Of a DNA stretch of 64,000 nt, positions 52,047 to 62,299 are shown in pieces. Every line of letters begins with the position of its first letter. The first letter of the stretch is position 1. Origin of the DNA: Anaerolineaceae bacterium (GTDB lineage: Bacteria > Chloroflexota > Anaerolineae > Anaerolineales > Anaerolineaceae); contig JAURZL010000019.1 of the NCBI GenBank assembly GCA_030653365.1, forward strand, positions 124,001-188,000, read 5' to 3'. The position numbers were made by a program, and so were the translations under genes. The notes under the pieces were generated by a model. That model did not search any database and was not told the origin of the DNA. It saw nothing but the letters and a program-made list of their open reading frames with translations.

Positions 52047-53018
52047 ATGGCTTTTTTTGATATGCCTTTGGATCAATTAGAATCTTATAAACCAGAACTG
52101 ACTGCACCCCCAGATTTTGATGAATTTTGGGAACAAACCTACCTGTTTGCTCATAATACCCCCATGAAACCTGTATTCAACAAAGTACAGGAACCCCTCG
52201 ATCTGGTGGATGTGTTTGATGTATCATTTCCGGGATATGCTGGTCAACCCGTGAAAGCCTGGTTGTTGATCCCTAAAGGGACGGAGGATCCATTGCCCTG
52301 TGTGGTTGAATATATTGGTTATGGTGGGGGACGTGGAAGACCAGTTGAATGGCTAACCTGGCCGAATGCAGGTTTTGCACACTTTGTGATGGATACGCGA
52401 GGTCAGGGAAGTGTATGGCGGGAAGGCGACACCCCGGATGTACTCGAGGCAGGATCCAGTGCTCAGGTACCAGGCTTTATGACGCGTGGAATCCTTTCGC
52501 CCGAAACCTATTATTACAGAAGATTATTTATTGATGCGATGCGGGCTGTTGAAGCTGCCAAAGAACATTCACTGGTTGATGTAGATCGGATCGCAATCAC
52601 AGGATCCAGCCAGGGTGGCGGAGTGGCATTGGCTGTGGCTGGCCTGATGCCTGAAATTCCAGTCGCTATGCCGGATGTTCCTTTCCTGTGTGATTTCAAA
52701 CGGGCAACCCAACTGGTGGATAGTCACCCTTACCAGGAAATTGTGCAATATTGCCGGGTTCATCGTGAAAAAGTGGAGCAGGTCTTCAAAACGCTGTCCT
52801 ATTTTGACGGAATTAATTTTGCTAATCGGGCAAAAGCAACGGCATTGTTCTCGACTGCTCTGATGGATGATACCTGCCCTCCATCAACAGTATTTGCTGC
52901 GTACAATCATTATGCCGGTGTCAAGCAAATTCGTGTGTACCCCTTCAACCAGCATGATGGTGGTGGGGTTCATCACCTTTATGAAAAGATCCAATTTTTA
53001 AGATTATTCTGGCATTAA
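52047..53018 (+). CDS. Acetylxylan esterase / cephalosporin-C deacetylase family
   Basis: 323-aa alpha/beta hydrolase (AXE1 family) deacetylating short acetyl esters, e.g. of xylo-oligosaccharides. Catalytic triad visible: Ser in ITGSSQGGGVAL, Asp in MDDTCPPSTVFAAYNHY, His in QHDGGGVHH. FDMPLDQLESYKPE start and RGQGS block agree with the family. No signal peptide, so intracellular. SD AAGGAGG. A GPH sugar symporter lies nearby on the minus strand. Confidence 0.9.
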   Translation: MAFFDMPLDQLESYKPELTAPPDFDEFWEQTYLFAHNTPMKPVFNKVQEPLDLVDVFDVSFPGYAGQPVKAWLLIPKGTEDPLPCVVEYIGYGGGRGRPVEWLTWPNAGFAHFVMDTRGQGSVWREGDTPDVLEAGSSAQVPGFMTRGILSPETYYYRRLFIDAMRAVEAAKEHSLVDVDRIAITGSSQGGGVALAVAGLMPEIPVAMPDVPFLCDFKRATQLVDSHPYQEIVQYCRVHREKVEQVFKTLSYFDGINFANRAKATALFSTALMDDTCPPSTVFAAYNHYAGVKQIRVYPFNQHDGGGVHHLYEKIQFLRLFWH

Positions 53019-53021
53019 TAA

Positions 53022-53057
53022 AAAAACCTGGTGCTGGTTAATCAACACCAGGTTTTT
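53022..53057. terminator. Bidirectional intrinsic terminator
   Basis: Perfect 12-bp inverted repeat AAAAACCTGGTG / CACCAGGTTTTT, 12-nt loop, between the convergent esterase and KamA-like genes. Confidence 0.85.
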
Positions 53058-53070
53058 CGAAATCGGAATA

Positions 53071-54408
53071 TTAATCAAAAAAGAATTTTTCTTCACCAAA
53101 AGCTGGTATTAATTGATTAAACCAGGTCGCTTTAGGGTCATATTTTGCAAAAAATGGTTTCATCACGTATTTCGGGTTACGATGCTGTAATGCTCGTAAA
53201 ATATACACCTTTTCATTGAGCATCTCCGTTATCCCCAGGACTTGAACTTTTCCTGGATTGCATGACATGACCGGTCCTCGGACTGTACGCGCCAAGCCGG
53301 AAACCTGCTGATATGCTTTGCGGTAAACTTTCCATGCTTCTTCTAGTGGTATGGAAAAATAATGTTGTGCACCCGTGTTTCGGGCAATAAACATATAATA
53401 TGGGACTACCCCCAACTCTACCTGACGCTGCCACATGATAGCCCAGAGGTTGGGATCGTTATTAATATGTTTTAAAACAGGGGACTGTGCTCGAATTTGT
53501 GCGCCGGTATGACGAATTCGACTGATCGCCAATTCAACTGCCTGCGTTGTCAACTCCCTTGGGTGATTAAAATGAGCCATCAAAGCCAGATGAATACCAT
53601 TGGATGTGACTTTTTCGAACAATGCAAGCAGTGTATCGGCATCGTTATCGGTTAAAAATCTGTATGGCCAGTAAGATAATGCTTTGCTGCCAATTCGGAT
53701 AGATCGCAAATTTGGTAGATCCGCTTCTAATAACGCATCAATATAGCCTTCCAGGATTTTTGTTTTCATGAATAACGGATCACCACCGGTAAATAAAATG
53801 TCAGTAATGTCCGGATGTTTCCGAAGATATTTTATTGCTGATTCAATTTCTGACATGGCAAATTTATAATCTGCAATTCCAGTGAATTGTGGCCAGCGAA
53901 AACAAAATGTGCAATATGCATGGCAGGTCTGGCCTTGTGTAGGGAAGAAGAGCATTGTCTCACGGTATTTGTGTTGGACACCAGGAAGCACTTCTCCGTC
54001 TAAATCGGGGCGATTCTTGGTTAATTGACCTGCTGGATGTGGGTCCAATTTCTCTCGAATTTGATTGGCAGTCTGAGATATTAATTCTTCTTCAGCATTA
54101 CTTTTGAGTAAGGCTGCCATTCGATCATAATGATGCTTTCTGAGCATCTCTTTTTGAGGAAAGTTTAGAATATAGAGAGGGTCTTTGGGAATATTATTCC
54201 AGTCAATTAGTTCATCAATTACATAATTATTGGTGCGGAAGGGGAGTACGCGAGCCACTACCTCTATATCAAAGATTTGTTCATCAGTGAGTTTACTGAT
54301 TTGCGGAATTTGTAAGAAATTTTTTATTCCATAAGGTTTATATTTAGGATTTTGGAAAACCTCTTGCAAATCTTCACCAGGATGAATTATCGTACTCTGT
54401 AAAGTCAT
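53071..54408 (-). CDS. KamA-like radical SAM aminomutase
   Basis: 445-aa radical SAM/PLP enzyme of the lysine 2,3-aminomutase family. Cluster motif CHAYCTFCF (Cys, Cys, Cys spacing 3-2, residues about 155-163), FTGGDPLFMK after it, and a candidate PLP lysine in MSCNPGKVQVLG. N-terminal helical region IPQISKLTDEQIFDIEVVARVLPF. Related to but longer than EpmB. Probable reaction: 1,2-amino shift on an amino acid; substrate not certain. SD AAAGGAGGAACC. Confidence 0.87.
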   Translation of the reverse strand: MTLQSTIIHPGEDLQEVFQNPKYKPYGIKNFLQIPQISKLTDEQIFDIEVVARVLPFRTNNYVIDELIDWNNIPKDPLYILNFPQKEMLRKHHYDRMAALLKSNAEEELISQTANQIREKLDPHPAGQLTKNRPDLDGEVLPGVQHKYRETMLFFPTQGQTCHAYCTFCFRWPQFTGIADYKFAMSEIESAIKYLRKHPDITDILFTGGDPLFMKTKILEGYIDALLEADLPNLRSIRIGSKALSYWPYRFLTDNDADTLLALFEKVTSNGIHLALMAHFNHPRELTTQAVELAISRIRHTGAQIRAQSPVLKHINNDPNLWAIMWQRQVELGVVPYYMFIARNTGAQHYFSIPLEEAWKVYRKAYQQVSGLARTVRGPVMSCNPGKVQVLGITEMLNEKVYILRALQHRNPKYVMKPFFAKYDPKATWFNQLIPAFGEEKFFFD

Positions 54409-54700
54409 TGGTTCCTCCTTTCATATTGTAAAGTGCGTTGGATTGAATACGGTGACTGAGATCAGTCGCTTTATTACCTCCTTAATGTAAAAATGTGAGT
54501 TGAATATGTGACGACCAATATATTTTGGTCATTTTTTGGGATGTTGGTCTTTTGTTGTTTTTACCTAGTAAGAGCGTTCGATATGAACGCAAAATCTAAA
54601 AAACAAAGTTGTTGAGGTCCAACATATTTATTATACATTAAAAGATTTCAAGTTTTATTAAATGTTTGTTAATAGATTAACAATGTTTTCAATCGATGCA
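54409..54700. other. Intergenic region upstream of the KamA-like gene
   Basis: 292 bases. A second AAGGAGG (about 54476-54482, minus) and a small hairpin GACTG-N4-CAGTC (near 54452) lie in the leader. No start codon goes with the second SD. Nothing else identified. Confidence 0.35.
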
Positions 54701-56104
54701 TTAAAGCTTTGCTTCTTGTTCCAATAATTTGTTGTGTTTACTGGCGTGCATTTCTAATACTTTGGTTTGAATATTCCGAAGGGTTTCCCCGCGCAAAGGA
54801 TACCAAATTAAAATGATTGCACCTAATAACATCGCTACGCCTGGAATGAGACCAGCTATGACCTTGATCCCCAATATTGCACTTTCGGGTTGATTCAGGT
54901 AAATTTGACCTTTGTTTTGCTCTCTGGTGACAAAGTTCGTAGCTTCTAAAATAAAGGGAGACAAAGCAATCGCCAATGATTGGGCTGGTTTGGTAAAAAG
55001 TGCATTAATCCCAAAGAAAGACCCCTCTCGACGCACACCGGAGCGGGTTTCGTCTTCATCTGCTACCTGGGCAAAGAGGACATTGGTCAATGTTTGCGGT
55101 CCAGCCAGGCCAAAACCAGCAAAAGCCAGACAGACAGGGATAAATGCATTTGGTAAGATCATAATGGCCAGTAATCCGATAGAAGCAATCAGCAGCATAA
55201 TTTGATGCCCTCCGACCACACCAAACCTTTTGGTGAATATTTTGGTACAGGGCACCCCAATGATTAATGGAATAAAAATACAAGCCAGTAATATCATCGT
55301 GTTAATTTTGACCACGTAATCTGCTAAATAGAAAACAGCACCCATGATCAAAGAGGACATGAGAATGGACATGAAATTAGCACCTACCAGAATTAAAAAA
55401 GATTTGCTGGAAAGCGTGAAGCGTAAAGAGGCACGTAATCCGATTGGCTTGTCCACCTGGGTGAATTCCCGACGTTCTTTTACTTTCAGCGTGGTAGCAA
55501 TGATTAACAATGCACCAACGATACCCACTACAATCATGGCTGTCTGTAATGGAAGGAAGCTGGGATCGCCACCGGCTTTAGGACGGAAGAGGTCTGGGAT
55601 GATAAAACCCAACAACATACCTAATAAACCAAACAGCGCTGAAGAGATTTGCAAATCATTACGTTCCGAATCTGATTCGGTTATTTCTGGTAATAGGGAT
55701 GAATAAACCAAGCCGATGATGGTGTAACAGGTATCATACAAAAGCATACTGACCAACATCCACCAGAAAATCGCCTGTTGTCCGGCCTGTTCAGGAGCAA
55801 ACCAGACCAGTATGAATGTTAGGGCAAGAAAAGGAGCCGTAAAACGCATATAAGGTATTCGACGACCTAATTTTGAACGGGTATTGTCAGTGATGTAGCC
55901 AAAGAGGGGGTCATTGATCGCATTCCAGATGGCATATACCAATGAAGCAACACCGATCCAACGGGCGGTCAGACCCAAATAATCCTGGTAAAAAATGGGT
56001 AATAGCGCACCAAATACACCAGAAATAACCGATGTGCCTAATGCAGCAATCCCCCATACCAATTTATAGCTACGACCATGCCTTATGGGTTGAAAAGTTG
56101 ACAT
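54701..56104 (-). CDS. GPH family (MelB-type) sugar:cation symporter
   Basis: 467-aa permease of about 12 helices. The GPH signature NAINDPLFGYITDNTRSKLGRRIPYM (residues about 48-73) is clear, plus YSSLLPEIT and GIRREG-like FFGIN block. Imports glycosides, pentosides or hexuronides with Na+ or H+. SD AGGAGATAA. May feed products of the nearby acetyl-esterase; neighbours give only circumstantial support. Confidence 0.9.
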   Translation of the reverse strand: MSTFQPIRHGRSYKLVWGIAALGTSVISGVFGALLPIFYQDYLGLTARWIGVASLVYAIWNAINDPLFGYITDNTRSKLGRRIPYMRFTAPFLALTFILVWFAPEQAGQQAIFWWMLVSMLLYDTCYTIIGLVYSSLLPEITESDSERNDLQISSALFGLLGMLLGFIIPDLFRPKAGGDPSFLPLQTAMIVVGIVGALLIIATTLKVKERREFTQVDKPIGLRASLRFTLSSKSFLILVGANFMSILMSSLIMGAVFYLADYVVKINTMILLACIFIPLIIGVPCTKIFTKRFGVVGGHQIMLLIASIGLLAIMILPNAFIPVCLAFAGFGLAGPQTLTNVLFAQVADEDETRSGVRREGSFFGINALFTKPAQSLAIALSPFILEATNFVTREQNKGQIYLNQPESAILGIKVIAGLIPGVAMLLGAIILIWYPLRGETLRNIQTKVLEMHASKHNKLLEQEAKL

Positions 56105-56338
56105 AATTATTTATCTCCTGATAGGTGAATTGGAAATTAAAAAGGAAGTGATGATGAGAATAAAGTAATTATAGATGGTTTTTATTATTCCAATTTTCAT
56201 TATTGCTATTAAATTTCTTCATTTTTTGACGGGTTTGTGACGATCGTTTGCTACTATCATAAAAATAGAATCAGAATCTACAATCCATAGCTGTTTTGTA
56301 ATGCTGCTTTCCAATGAAATTCATTTGGAGAATAAAAT

Positions 56339-57493
56339 TTGAAAAGAAATAAATTCATTTTTGTTTTAACAGCCCTCTTTATAGCAACCGTTATGATAAC
56401 CACTTGTGTCAACAGAGATCAAAAAATGGAAACCGCAAAGGATATATCAGTTAACTATCAAACCGAGGAATCATTGTTGCCAGCACCTTTGTTTTTTCTT
56501 AAGCAAGGACAGATCTGGCAATTAAATGAGGATGGCAAGAGCATTTTCCAGATCACAAATGAAACAGAACCGATCGGAGAATTCGATCTCACCACAAAAG
56601 GAGATCAGCTTGTGTATGTAATTGGGAACCGGTTAGTTCTCATTCATCAGGATGGTGGAGACAGAAAAATCCTTCGGCAAGGTCAGTCGTTGGAGAGCCA
56701 TACAGATCAATTGGATATGATGAATGATGAAGTACAGATAAAATACGCCATTCGTAGCCCGATTTTTTCCGCAGATGGATCAAAAATTGCCTTTGTAGAA
56801 AATGGATTGTGGATGATCAACGTTGAAGATGAACAATTAGACCTGATCTGGGGCAATCCTTCGGATCATCAGGATATCATTTACCGATTATTATCCTGGT
56901 CACCTGATGAAAAATTTTTTTTAGTATCAAAATATGCTTACCCCATACATAGCATCTATCAGCAATCTATTGGATTAGTAAACAAAGAGAGTTTTGTGAC
57001 ATTACCGAATTCATCTGCTGATGGATATGCCTGGTATGCCAGCGGCCAGTCTTTGATCCTATCTAACTCAAAAGCCGGGCATCCTGGTTCGCTCATGCGT
57101 TGCGAGTTGGAACAATTTCGGTGTGTGGAGATTGCTGAATTTGAACCGGCCCGTTGGTACTATTTTTACGCCGTTCCAACTGTGGTCAATGATGCCAGTA
57201 TACATGTTTTCATGGCAGCAGCTTCAGACCCAACCCAGATACCTGTAACTTATAAAATAATTCGGGTAAATCTGGATGGTAGAAATCGCCAGGAGTTGAT
57301 TACAGGTGAATTTCCAGTAGAGATTGGATTATGGACAAGTGATGGAAATGGTGTGGTCATTCAACTCTCAAAAACATTTCAAATCTATCCAGCCGGGGCT
57401 GTGCTTTGGTTAGATCTGGTTGAAAAGAAAATTTATGAATTGCCAATAACGAACATCACCCAAATGAAGTGGGGAGTCAGTGATGAAAAATAG
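56339..57493 (+). CDS. Exported TolB-like propeller protein
   Basis: 384-aa exported protein. TTG start with GGAG upstream (TTTGGAGAATAAAATTTG). Signal sequence with a weak lipobox (TTC). Beta-propeller-like repeats: LFFLKQGQIWQLNEDGKSI, IGEFDLTTKGDQLVY, SPIFSADGSKIAFVENGLW, LSWSPDEKFFLVS. Resembles WD40-like/TolB propeller proteins; ligand unknown. Not in an obvious operon. Confidence 0.7.
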   Translation: MKRNKFIFVLTALFIATVMITTCVNRDQKMETAKDISVNYQTEESLLPAPLFFLKQGQIWQLNEDGKSIFQITNETEPIGEFDLTTKGDQLVYVIGNRLVLIHQDGGDRKILRQGQSLESHTDQLDMMNDEVQIKYAIRSPIFSADGSKIAFVENGLWMINVEDEQLDLIWGNPSDHQDIIYRLLSWSPDEKFFLVSKYAYPIHSIYQQSIGLVNKESFVTLPNSSADGYAWYASGQSLILSNSKAGHPGSLMRCELEQFRCVEIAEFEPARWYYFYAVPTVVNDASIHVFMAAASDPTQIPVTYKIIRVNLDGRNRQELITGEFPVEIGLWTSDGNGVVIQLSKTFQIYPAGAVLWLDLVEKKIYELPITNITQMKWGVSDEK

Positions 57494-57684
57494 TCAAATC
57501 GAAAATAACTAATCAAGATGGAGAAAGGAGAGGATATTTGTTTATTGGAAAGTGAAAAGGGAGAGAACAGTATAGATATCGACTAGAAATCAGCTGGCAA
57601 TTAGCAGCAAGATAACAGAAATACGAAGTTTATTATTGTCTATTATTTAATAAGTGAAAAAAGTTACCCGATTTAGGAGGAAAG

Positions 57685-59376
57685 ATGAAAAAAAGAAATA
57701 TCGCATTCATGGTTCTCATAATGATTGTGTTGATTGTCTCAATGGCATGCAATTTAGGCAAGTCGACGAGCAGCAAGGACTCAAATGAAATCTATACCAG
57801 TGATGAGGGAGGATTTTCTTTTCAAATATTGGAGGATTACACGGTAAATGAAGTTTTAGCCGGGGTGGAAATGGTCGCACCTGATGGCATTCCTGAAGTT
57901 GGACCCGGGATGCAGTTATATGGGGGTATCACAGATCAAGAGCAAACCACAGATGAGCTTTGGGAACTGGTTACTGACCCCGAGATTGGATTGTTTGAGT
58001 TTGAAAAGCCAAAAAAATATAAAGTTGATGGTGTCAATGGTTTAATTGCAGAATTCAAAGGCGAGCAGGCAGGCGAAGCAGTGAAAGGGAAGATATTTCT
58101 GGTCATGGTAAAACCTGACCAACAATTTTTCATGTTTGGGATTGCACCGGAAGATGACTGGAAGAGATTTGTATCCATCTATGATAAAGTTCTTGACACA
58201 GTAAAATTCCACGATGCCATTCCCATTGACTATTCTTATGAAGAACCTGAAGAGTGGACATTTGAAGAGGATCCTGAGTCAGTGGATTCAGTCCCTACAG
58301 AAGTGATTGTCGAAGGAACTGGAATTATTAGTCAATGGGCTTCCTCTGCTATGGCGAGTACAGAATATTCCTCCAATGATTGGTCAGCGATGCAGGCGAC
58401 GGGTGAGCCAGATGTGATTGAATGTGGTTCTAATCCGAAAGCATGGTCCCCAGCCTATGTCGACACGGAAGAATATATTGAATTATTTTATGATGTACCG
58501 GTTATACCCACTGAAATTGTCATTTATCAGTCATTTAACCCATCTCAGGTGGTTGAGATTCAACTAGTGGACACAGATGGAGAAGAATGGCTTTTATGGT
58601 ACGGTAATCCTGAAGAAGTATCTGATTGCCCGGATATGTGGACACATACCATTGAATTGGAAGAAACATTTTTGGTCAATTCCATCGTAATCTTTGTTGA
58701 ACAGAGCATTCTGGGATTGGGCGGTGTTGAAATTGATGCAGTCGAGTTGGTTGGATATTTGGAAGGATCTGAGGTCATCGCTCCCTCAGTTGTTGAAGAA
58801 TCTTCGGGTGAGACTGGGCAAGATTCCTCAGCCAGTTCCGGTGGAAGTATTCCTACGAATTACTCTGGATTGATGGCTGGACCCGTTTATCAAGGCTGGA
58901 TCAATATTATTGTTAATGAAACCAAAGAAGCTGACCTTGATAAGATCATGACCATTCCGGGTAAAAAGAGCACGGATTCATGGAAACCAAGACCTGATCA
59001 TAAGCAGACCTATCTATATGAGATGCCATGGGCAAAAATGACCGGTTTTATCAGTGTAACGACTGATGGCATTGTGTACAAAAAGAGTGTTTCTAGCAAT
59101 ACACACCCAACCGATTTTGAGCTCTCAACTGTAAATCGATCCATGTATGAAGAATTAGATGCGATTTATAAGCGTGATAAAGTAATCCCCTATGAAGTAA
59201 TGGCCAACATGCTTGGTTCTCCCGGTTTTTTGTACGAACAATATTATCGTCCTGATGACGGAAAAATGATCAGCCAATACACCTGGTACAATGCGGATCG
59301 AGATCGAATTTCCGGTTATTTTTTGGATGGTTTACTGACTGGCATGGCTGGGTTGAACTTTATTGAATCTGAATGA
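57685..59376 (+). CDS. Large lipoprotein with F5/8-type (galactose-binding-like) domain
   Basis: 563-aa lipoprotein, lipobox VSMAC (Cys about 22). Residues about 30-180 resemble a PsbP/DUF-type domain (SDEGGFSFQILEDYTVNE...). Residues about 210-360 have a discoidin/galactose-binding-like pattern (ASSAMASTEYSSNDWSAMQATG, IELFYDVPVIPTEIVIYQSF, VEIDAVEL). A S/G-rich linker leads to a C-terminal domain (about 395-563). SD AGGAGG. Cell-surface; partner unknown. Confidence 0.65.
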   Translation: MKKRNIAFMVLIMIVLIVSMACNLGKSTSSKDSNEIYTSDEGGFSFQILEDYTVNEVLAGVEMVAPDGIPEVGPGMQLYGGITDQEQTTDELWELVTDPEIGLFEFEKPKKYKVDGVNGLIAEFKGEQAGEAVKGKIFLVMVKPDQQFFMFGIAPEDDWKRFVSIYDKVLDTVKFHDAIPIDYSYEEPEEWTFEEDPESVDSVPTEVIVEGTGIISQWASSAMASTEYSSNDWSAMQATGEPDVIECGSNPKAWSPAYVDTEEYIELFYDVPVIPTEIVIYQSFNPSQVVEIQLVDTDGEEWLLWYGNPEEVSDCPDMWTHTIELEETFLVNSIVIFVEQSILGLGGVEIDAVELVGYLEGSEVIAPSVVEESSGETGQDSSASSGGSIPTNYSGLMAGPVYQGWINIIVNETKEADLDKIMTIPGKKSTDSWKPRPDHKQTYLYEMPWAKMTGFISVTTDGIVYKKSVSSNTHPTDFELSTVNRSMYEELDAIYKRDKVIPYEVMANMLGSPGFLYEQYYRPDDGKMISQYTWYNADRDRISGYFLDGLLTGMAGLNFIESE

Positions 59377-59412
59377 TAATTAAAATAGGATGATTTGGAA
59401 AGAGGTGAAATT

Positions 59413-59940
59413 TTGGATAATCTCATGCCTGCTTTGTTTTCTTTCTTGTGTATGGGTTTTTTTGCCCTAATTTTTCTTGGATTAGGAATTATGTTAGTGG
59501 TTCTTAATCGAAAAAATCAAAAAAAAGCCGATGTGAGTTATTCATGGCCATCCACACCTGGCAGGTTGGTTAGCGCTGAAGTAAAACAAAGCCTCAGTGT
59601 TGAGGATGAATTTGGTCAATCAAAACCAATTTATTATCCTGAAGTTCGATATGAATATGAAGTAAATGGGCGCACATTTCCTGGAAAGCGATTGTCCTTT
59701 GGAGGAAGTGAGACATTTGCGAACGGTAATGATGCGTCTAACCGAATTGCAGGATTCGAACCTGGTGCAGTATTGAAGGTTTATTATGATCCAAATGATC
59801 CAGGAAAATCAGTTTTGGATCGTGTGGCAAAGAAATCTTCATTGGTAATCGTTATGGGTGTATTTTTCATCGGTTTGGGTTTATGTGCATTAGCCAGCGT
59901 ATTGGTGATGGCCGTTTTGAGAATATTACCTACACAGTAA
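59413..59940 (+). CDS. DUF3592 domain-containing membrane protein
   Basis: 175-aa protein with N-terminal (about 8-32) and C-terminal (about 150-172) helices flanking a DUF3592 beta-domain (SWPSTPGRLVSAEVKQS, YYPEVRYEYEVNGRTFPGKRLSFGG, VYYDPNDPGKSVL). The frame opens at a TTG at 59395, but AGAGGTGA sits seven nt before the TTG at 59413, which I take as the start (MDNLMPALFSF). Role unknown. 36 nt after the lipoprotein gene, probably same operon. Confidence 0.78.
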   Translation: MDNLMPALFSFLCMGFFALIFLGLGIMLVVLNRKNQKKADVSYSWPSTPGRLVSAEVKQSLSVEDEFGQSKPIYYPEVRYEYEVNGRTFPGKRLSFGGSETFANGNDASNRIAGFEPGAVLKVYYDPNDPGKSVLDRVAKKSSLVIVMGVFFIGLGLCALASVLVMAVLRILPTQ

Positions 59941-59965
59941 ACCTTTTCTTAAAGTTAAGATTAAT

Positions 59966-59986
59966 CTGACGAAAACAATTCGTCAG
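59966..59986. terminator. Weak terminator or mRNA-end hairpin
   Basis: Perfect 8-bp stem CTGACGAA / TTCGTCAG, 5-nt loop, after the DUF3592 gene. No T-run follows. Confidence 0.4.
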
Positions 59987-60208
59987 GCGTGTTTGGAATT
60001 CAATTAAATGATAATTTAAGGATCATCTCAAGATAATTGGGCTGGCAGGTTTTTTAGTGGATAATTTCCCGCTAATATCACCTTGAACGGATTAATGAAA
60101 AGATACGATAATTTTTATTAACCATTTCATAGAAAAGGATTAACAATAAGGAATTCTAACGAACCTATGGTAGCATAAAGATAAGGGAAAGATTCAAGGA
60201 GTTAAAAA

Positions 60209-61498
60209 TTGCCATCTATTGACGATATTAAGCGACAATTACCACCGGAAACCAGGATTGTTTTTGAAAATCTTTGGGATAAATTACCATCGGGAGAAAA
60301 GAAAACATTTGTGGACTTATTGCAAGCATTTCCGTCCAAGACGAATATGCTGCAATTATTATTTAAATTAGGCTCTGACCACATGAAGATGACTTTTGGA
60401 AACAAGCATAAACTCGCTATCGTTGGTCCAGCCAATGTGGGCAAGTCAACACTTTATAATCAATTAATCGCTCAGAAACAGGATAAAGCGAATGTAAGCC
60501 CATTACCTGGCACAACCCGCGAAACCCAGGTGGCTGATGCCGGGATTTTTGCTGTGGTGGATACACCTGGTGCTGACGCGATTGGCGAAGTGGGTGAAAG
60601 GGAACGACAGATCGCTCTGGATGCAGCATCTCAGGCTGATTTTCTGATTATTGTATTCGATGCGATTCAAGGCATAAAACAAACGGAACTGGACCTTTAT
60701 TTACGTCTGGCTAATCTGGGAAAACCATACGTGGTGGTGTTGAACAAAAAAGATCTGGTGAAACGGGATATTAAAGTACTAATTGATCATAGTGCCAAAG
60801 CATTGAACCTTTCTTCTGACCATATCCTGCCAATTTCAGCACGTAATGGCGATAATATCTCATCTTTGATGAAAATGATAGCAGCGACAGAACCGGAAAT
60901 AATTGCTGCATTAGGTCAGGCTCTCCCTCAATACCGTTGGCAGCTTGCCTGGCGTTCGATCGCTTCAGCAGCTTCGGTATCGGCTGCGATCGCATTAACG
61001 CCCTTGCCAATCATTGACTTTTTACCGCTCGTCGTCACCCAATCGGTGATGGTATTGGGGATTGCCAGAATTTATAATTATAAAATTACCTTGAAAAGAG
61101 CACGTGAACTTGTTGTATCTTTTGGAATCGGGTTTTTGGGGCGCTCATTATTTTATGAGTTGAGTAAGTTTACCGGACTCCCAGGTTGGTTACTTTCTGC
61201 AGCGATTGCGGTGTCAATGACCGTGGTGATGGGATATGCAGCCGTTGTCTGGTTTGAGCGCGGCCAACGATTATCAAATGAAAACATTCAACAATTATCC
61301 CGAGAGTTCACAAAAGTTTTTGCAGATAATCTTAAAGGAATCCTCAAACGAAAACCTGGAAAACAGGGAATGAAGGATGCAATTGAGAAAATGCTTTCAA
61401 ATTCTGATTTGGGTAAGGATCGAACGGTGATCGAGGCACACACAGAAGAAATTCTTTTATCTTCTGAGGGTGAGGAAAAACCGAAAATTCAGGAATAG
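60209..61498 (+). CDS. Era/Der-like GTPase with DUF697 membrane domain
   Basis: 429-aa GTPase. G1 GPANVGKST (residues about 72-80), G2 Thr region PLPGTTRETQ, G3 DTPG, G4 NKKD, G5 ISARNG. The C-terminal half carries two hydrophobic helices and a DUF697/YcjF-like region (TPLPIIDFLPLVVTQSVMVL; GLPGWLLSAAIAVSMTVVMGYAAV). TTG start with AAGGAG 7 nt upstream; an ATG start is absent. Probably a membrane-associated GTPase of unknown process. Confidence 0.87.
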   Translation: MPSIDDIKRQLPPETRIVFENLWDKLPSGEKKTFVDLLQAFPSKTNMLQLLFKLGSDHMKMTFGNKHKLAIVGPANVGKSTLYNQLIAQKQDKANVSPLPGTTRETQVADAGIFAVVDTPGADAIGEVGERERQIALDAASQADFLIIVFDAIQGIKQTELDLYLRLANLGKPYVVVLNKKDLVKRDIKVLIDHSAKALNLSSDHILPISARNGDNISSLMKMIAATEPEIIAALGQALPQYRWQLAWRSIASAASVSAAIALTPLPIIDFLPLVVTQSVMVLGIARIYNYKITLKRARELVVSFGIGFLGRSLFYELSKFTGLPGWLLSAAIAVSMTVVMGYAAVVWFERGQRLSNENIQQLSREFTKVFADNLKGILKRKPGKQGMKDAIEKMLSNSDLGKDRTVIEAHTEEILLSSEGEEKPKIQE

Positions 61499-61512
61499 AT
61501 AGAAAAAGCAAG

Positions 61513-61556
61513 AATCAGCCATGTCTATTGGTTTGGAATGACATGGCTGATTTTTT
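61513..61556 (+). terminator. Intrinsic terminator of the GTPase gene
   Basis: AATCAGCCATGTC / GACATGGCTGATT 13-bp stem with 14-nt loop followed by T6. Lies ahead of the convergent LiaF-like gene. Confidence 0.85.
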
Positions 61557-61565
61557 AATCTGTTT

Positions 61566-62249
61566 TTAGGATCTGATATCCAGTCCGCCAAAGAAAACTG
61601 TACCAGTTACGATTAGGTCAGGAGTACTTTTTTGTGGTGAGACATCCCGGCGTTTATCACTGGAACCACCAAAGAAGGCAACGGTGTTCAAACGGACATC
61701 CCAGTCAGAAGGAACAAAAATTTCCACACCACCGAACATGGTTGTTGTTTGGATGCTTGCAGGTGGTTGGGATACTTTTGAATCTCGCAGATCTAATTTT
61801 GATGAGCCAAAGATTGCGGTTACTTCTGAACCTGTAAATTCATGGCTGGTTAACTTGCGATTCTGCTCGCTAAAAGTTGAAAATACATTAACTTTATGAC
61901 CTGTCTCTGACTCAAAATTGTTAGCTGATTCCCCGCGATGAAGGATGATCGAAATACCAACCAGGATGAGAATAGTCGGCCATATCATTGAGCCAAAGGT
62001 TCCCCAGGAGATGACATTAAGAGTTGCCAACAATAGAAACGTGCCAATCAATGTCATAAGCAATGGTCCTACCCAGGCACGTAATCGGCTGACAAATAAT
62101 TGGTAGAGACCAAGAATGATTAAAATTGCTGGCAGGTATTTCCAGAAAGAATAATCCTTAATATAACCAAGATTCTGTGCCAGGAACAGCACACCGACAA
62201 CCATAATCACCAAGCCCCAAAAAATTTGATTAAAATTACTTCTTCGCAT
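61566..62249 (-). CDS. LiaF-like membrane protein with LiaF C-terminal domain
   Basis: 227-aa protein. Four hydrophobic helices (about 8-115: FWGLVIMVVGVLFLA, WKYLPAILIILGLYQLF, ...) then a beta-helix LiaF-type domain (about 130-227) with repeated FGSSKLDLRD, MFGGVEIFVP, FFGGSSDKR and FFGGLDIRS. LiaF family proteins inhibit envelope-stress kinases; no liaRS pair is adjacent. ATG 62249 (MRRSNF) with AGGAG is preferred over an upstream in-frame start. Confidence 0.85.
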   Translation of the reverse strand: MRRSNFNQIFWGLVIMVVGVLFLAQNLGYIKDYSFWKYLPAILIILGLYQLFVSRLRAWVGPLLMTLIGTFLLLATLNVISWGTFGSMIWPTILILVGISIILHRGESANNFESETGHKVNVFSTFSEQNRKLTSHEFTGSEVTAIFGSSKLDLRDSKVSQPPASIQTTTMFGGVEIFVPSDWDVRLNTVAFFGGSSDKRRDVSPQKSTPDLIVTGTVFFGGLDIRS

Positions 62250-62299
62250 TTCAACTCCTAACTTAATATTTGATCTAAAAACAATATAATGCATCTTTG

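Noticed and set aside
54421..54490. Possible riboswitch or T-box upstream of the KamA-like gene
   Set aside because: Only a 5-bp hairpin and an orphan AAGGAGG; no T-box sequence or lysine-riboswitch-like set of helices recognised.
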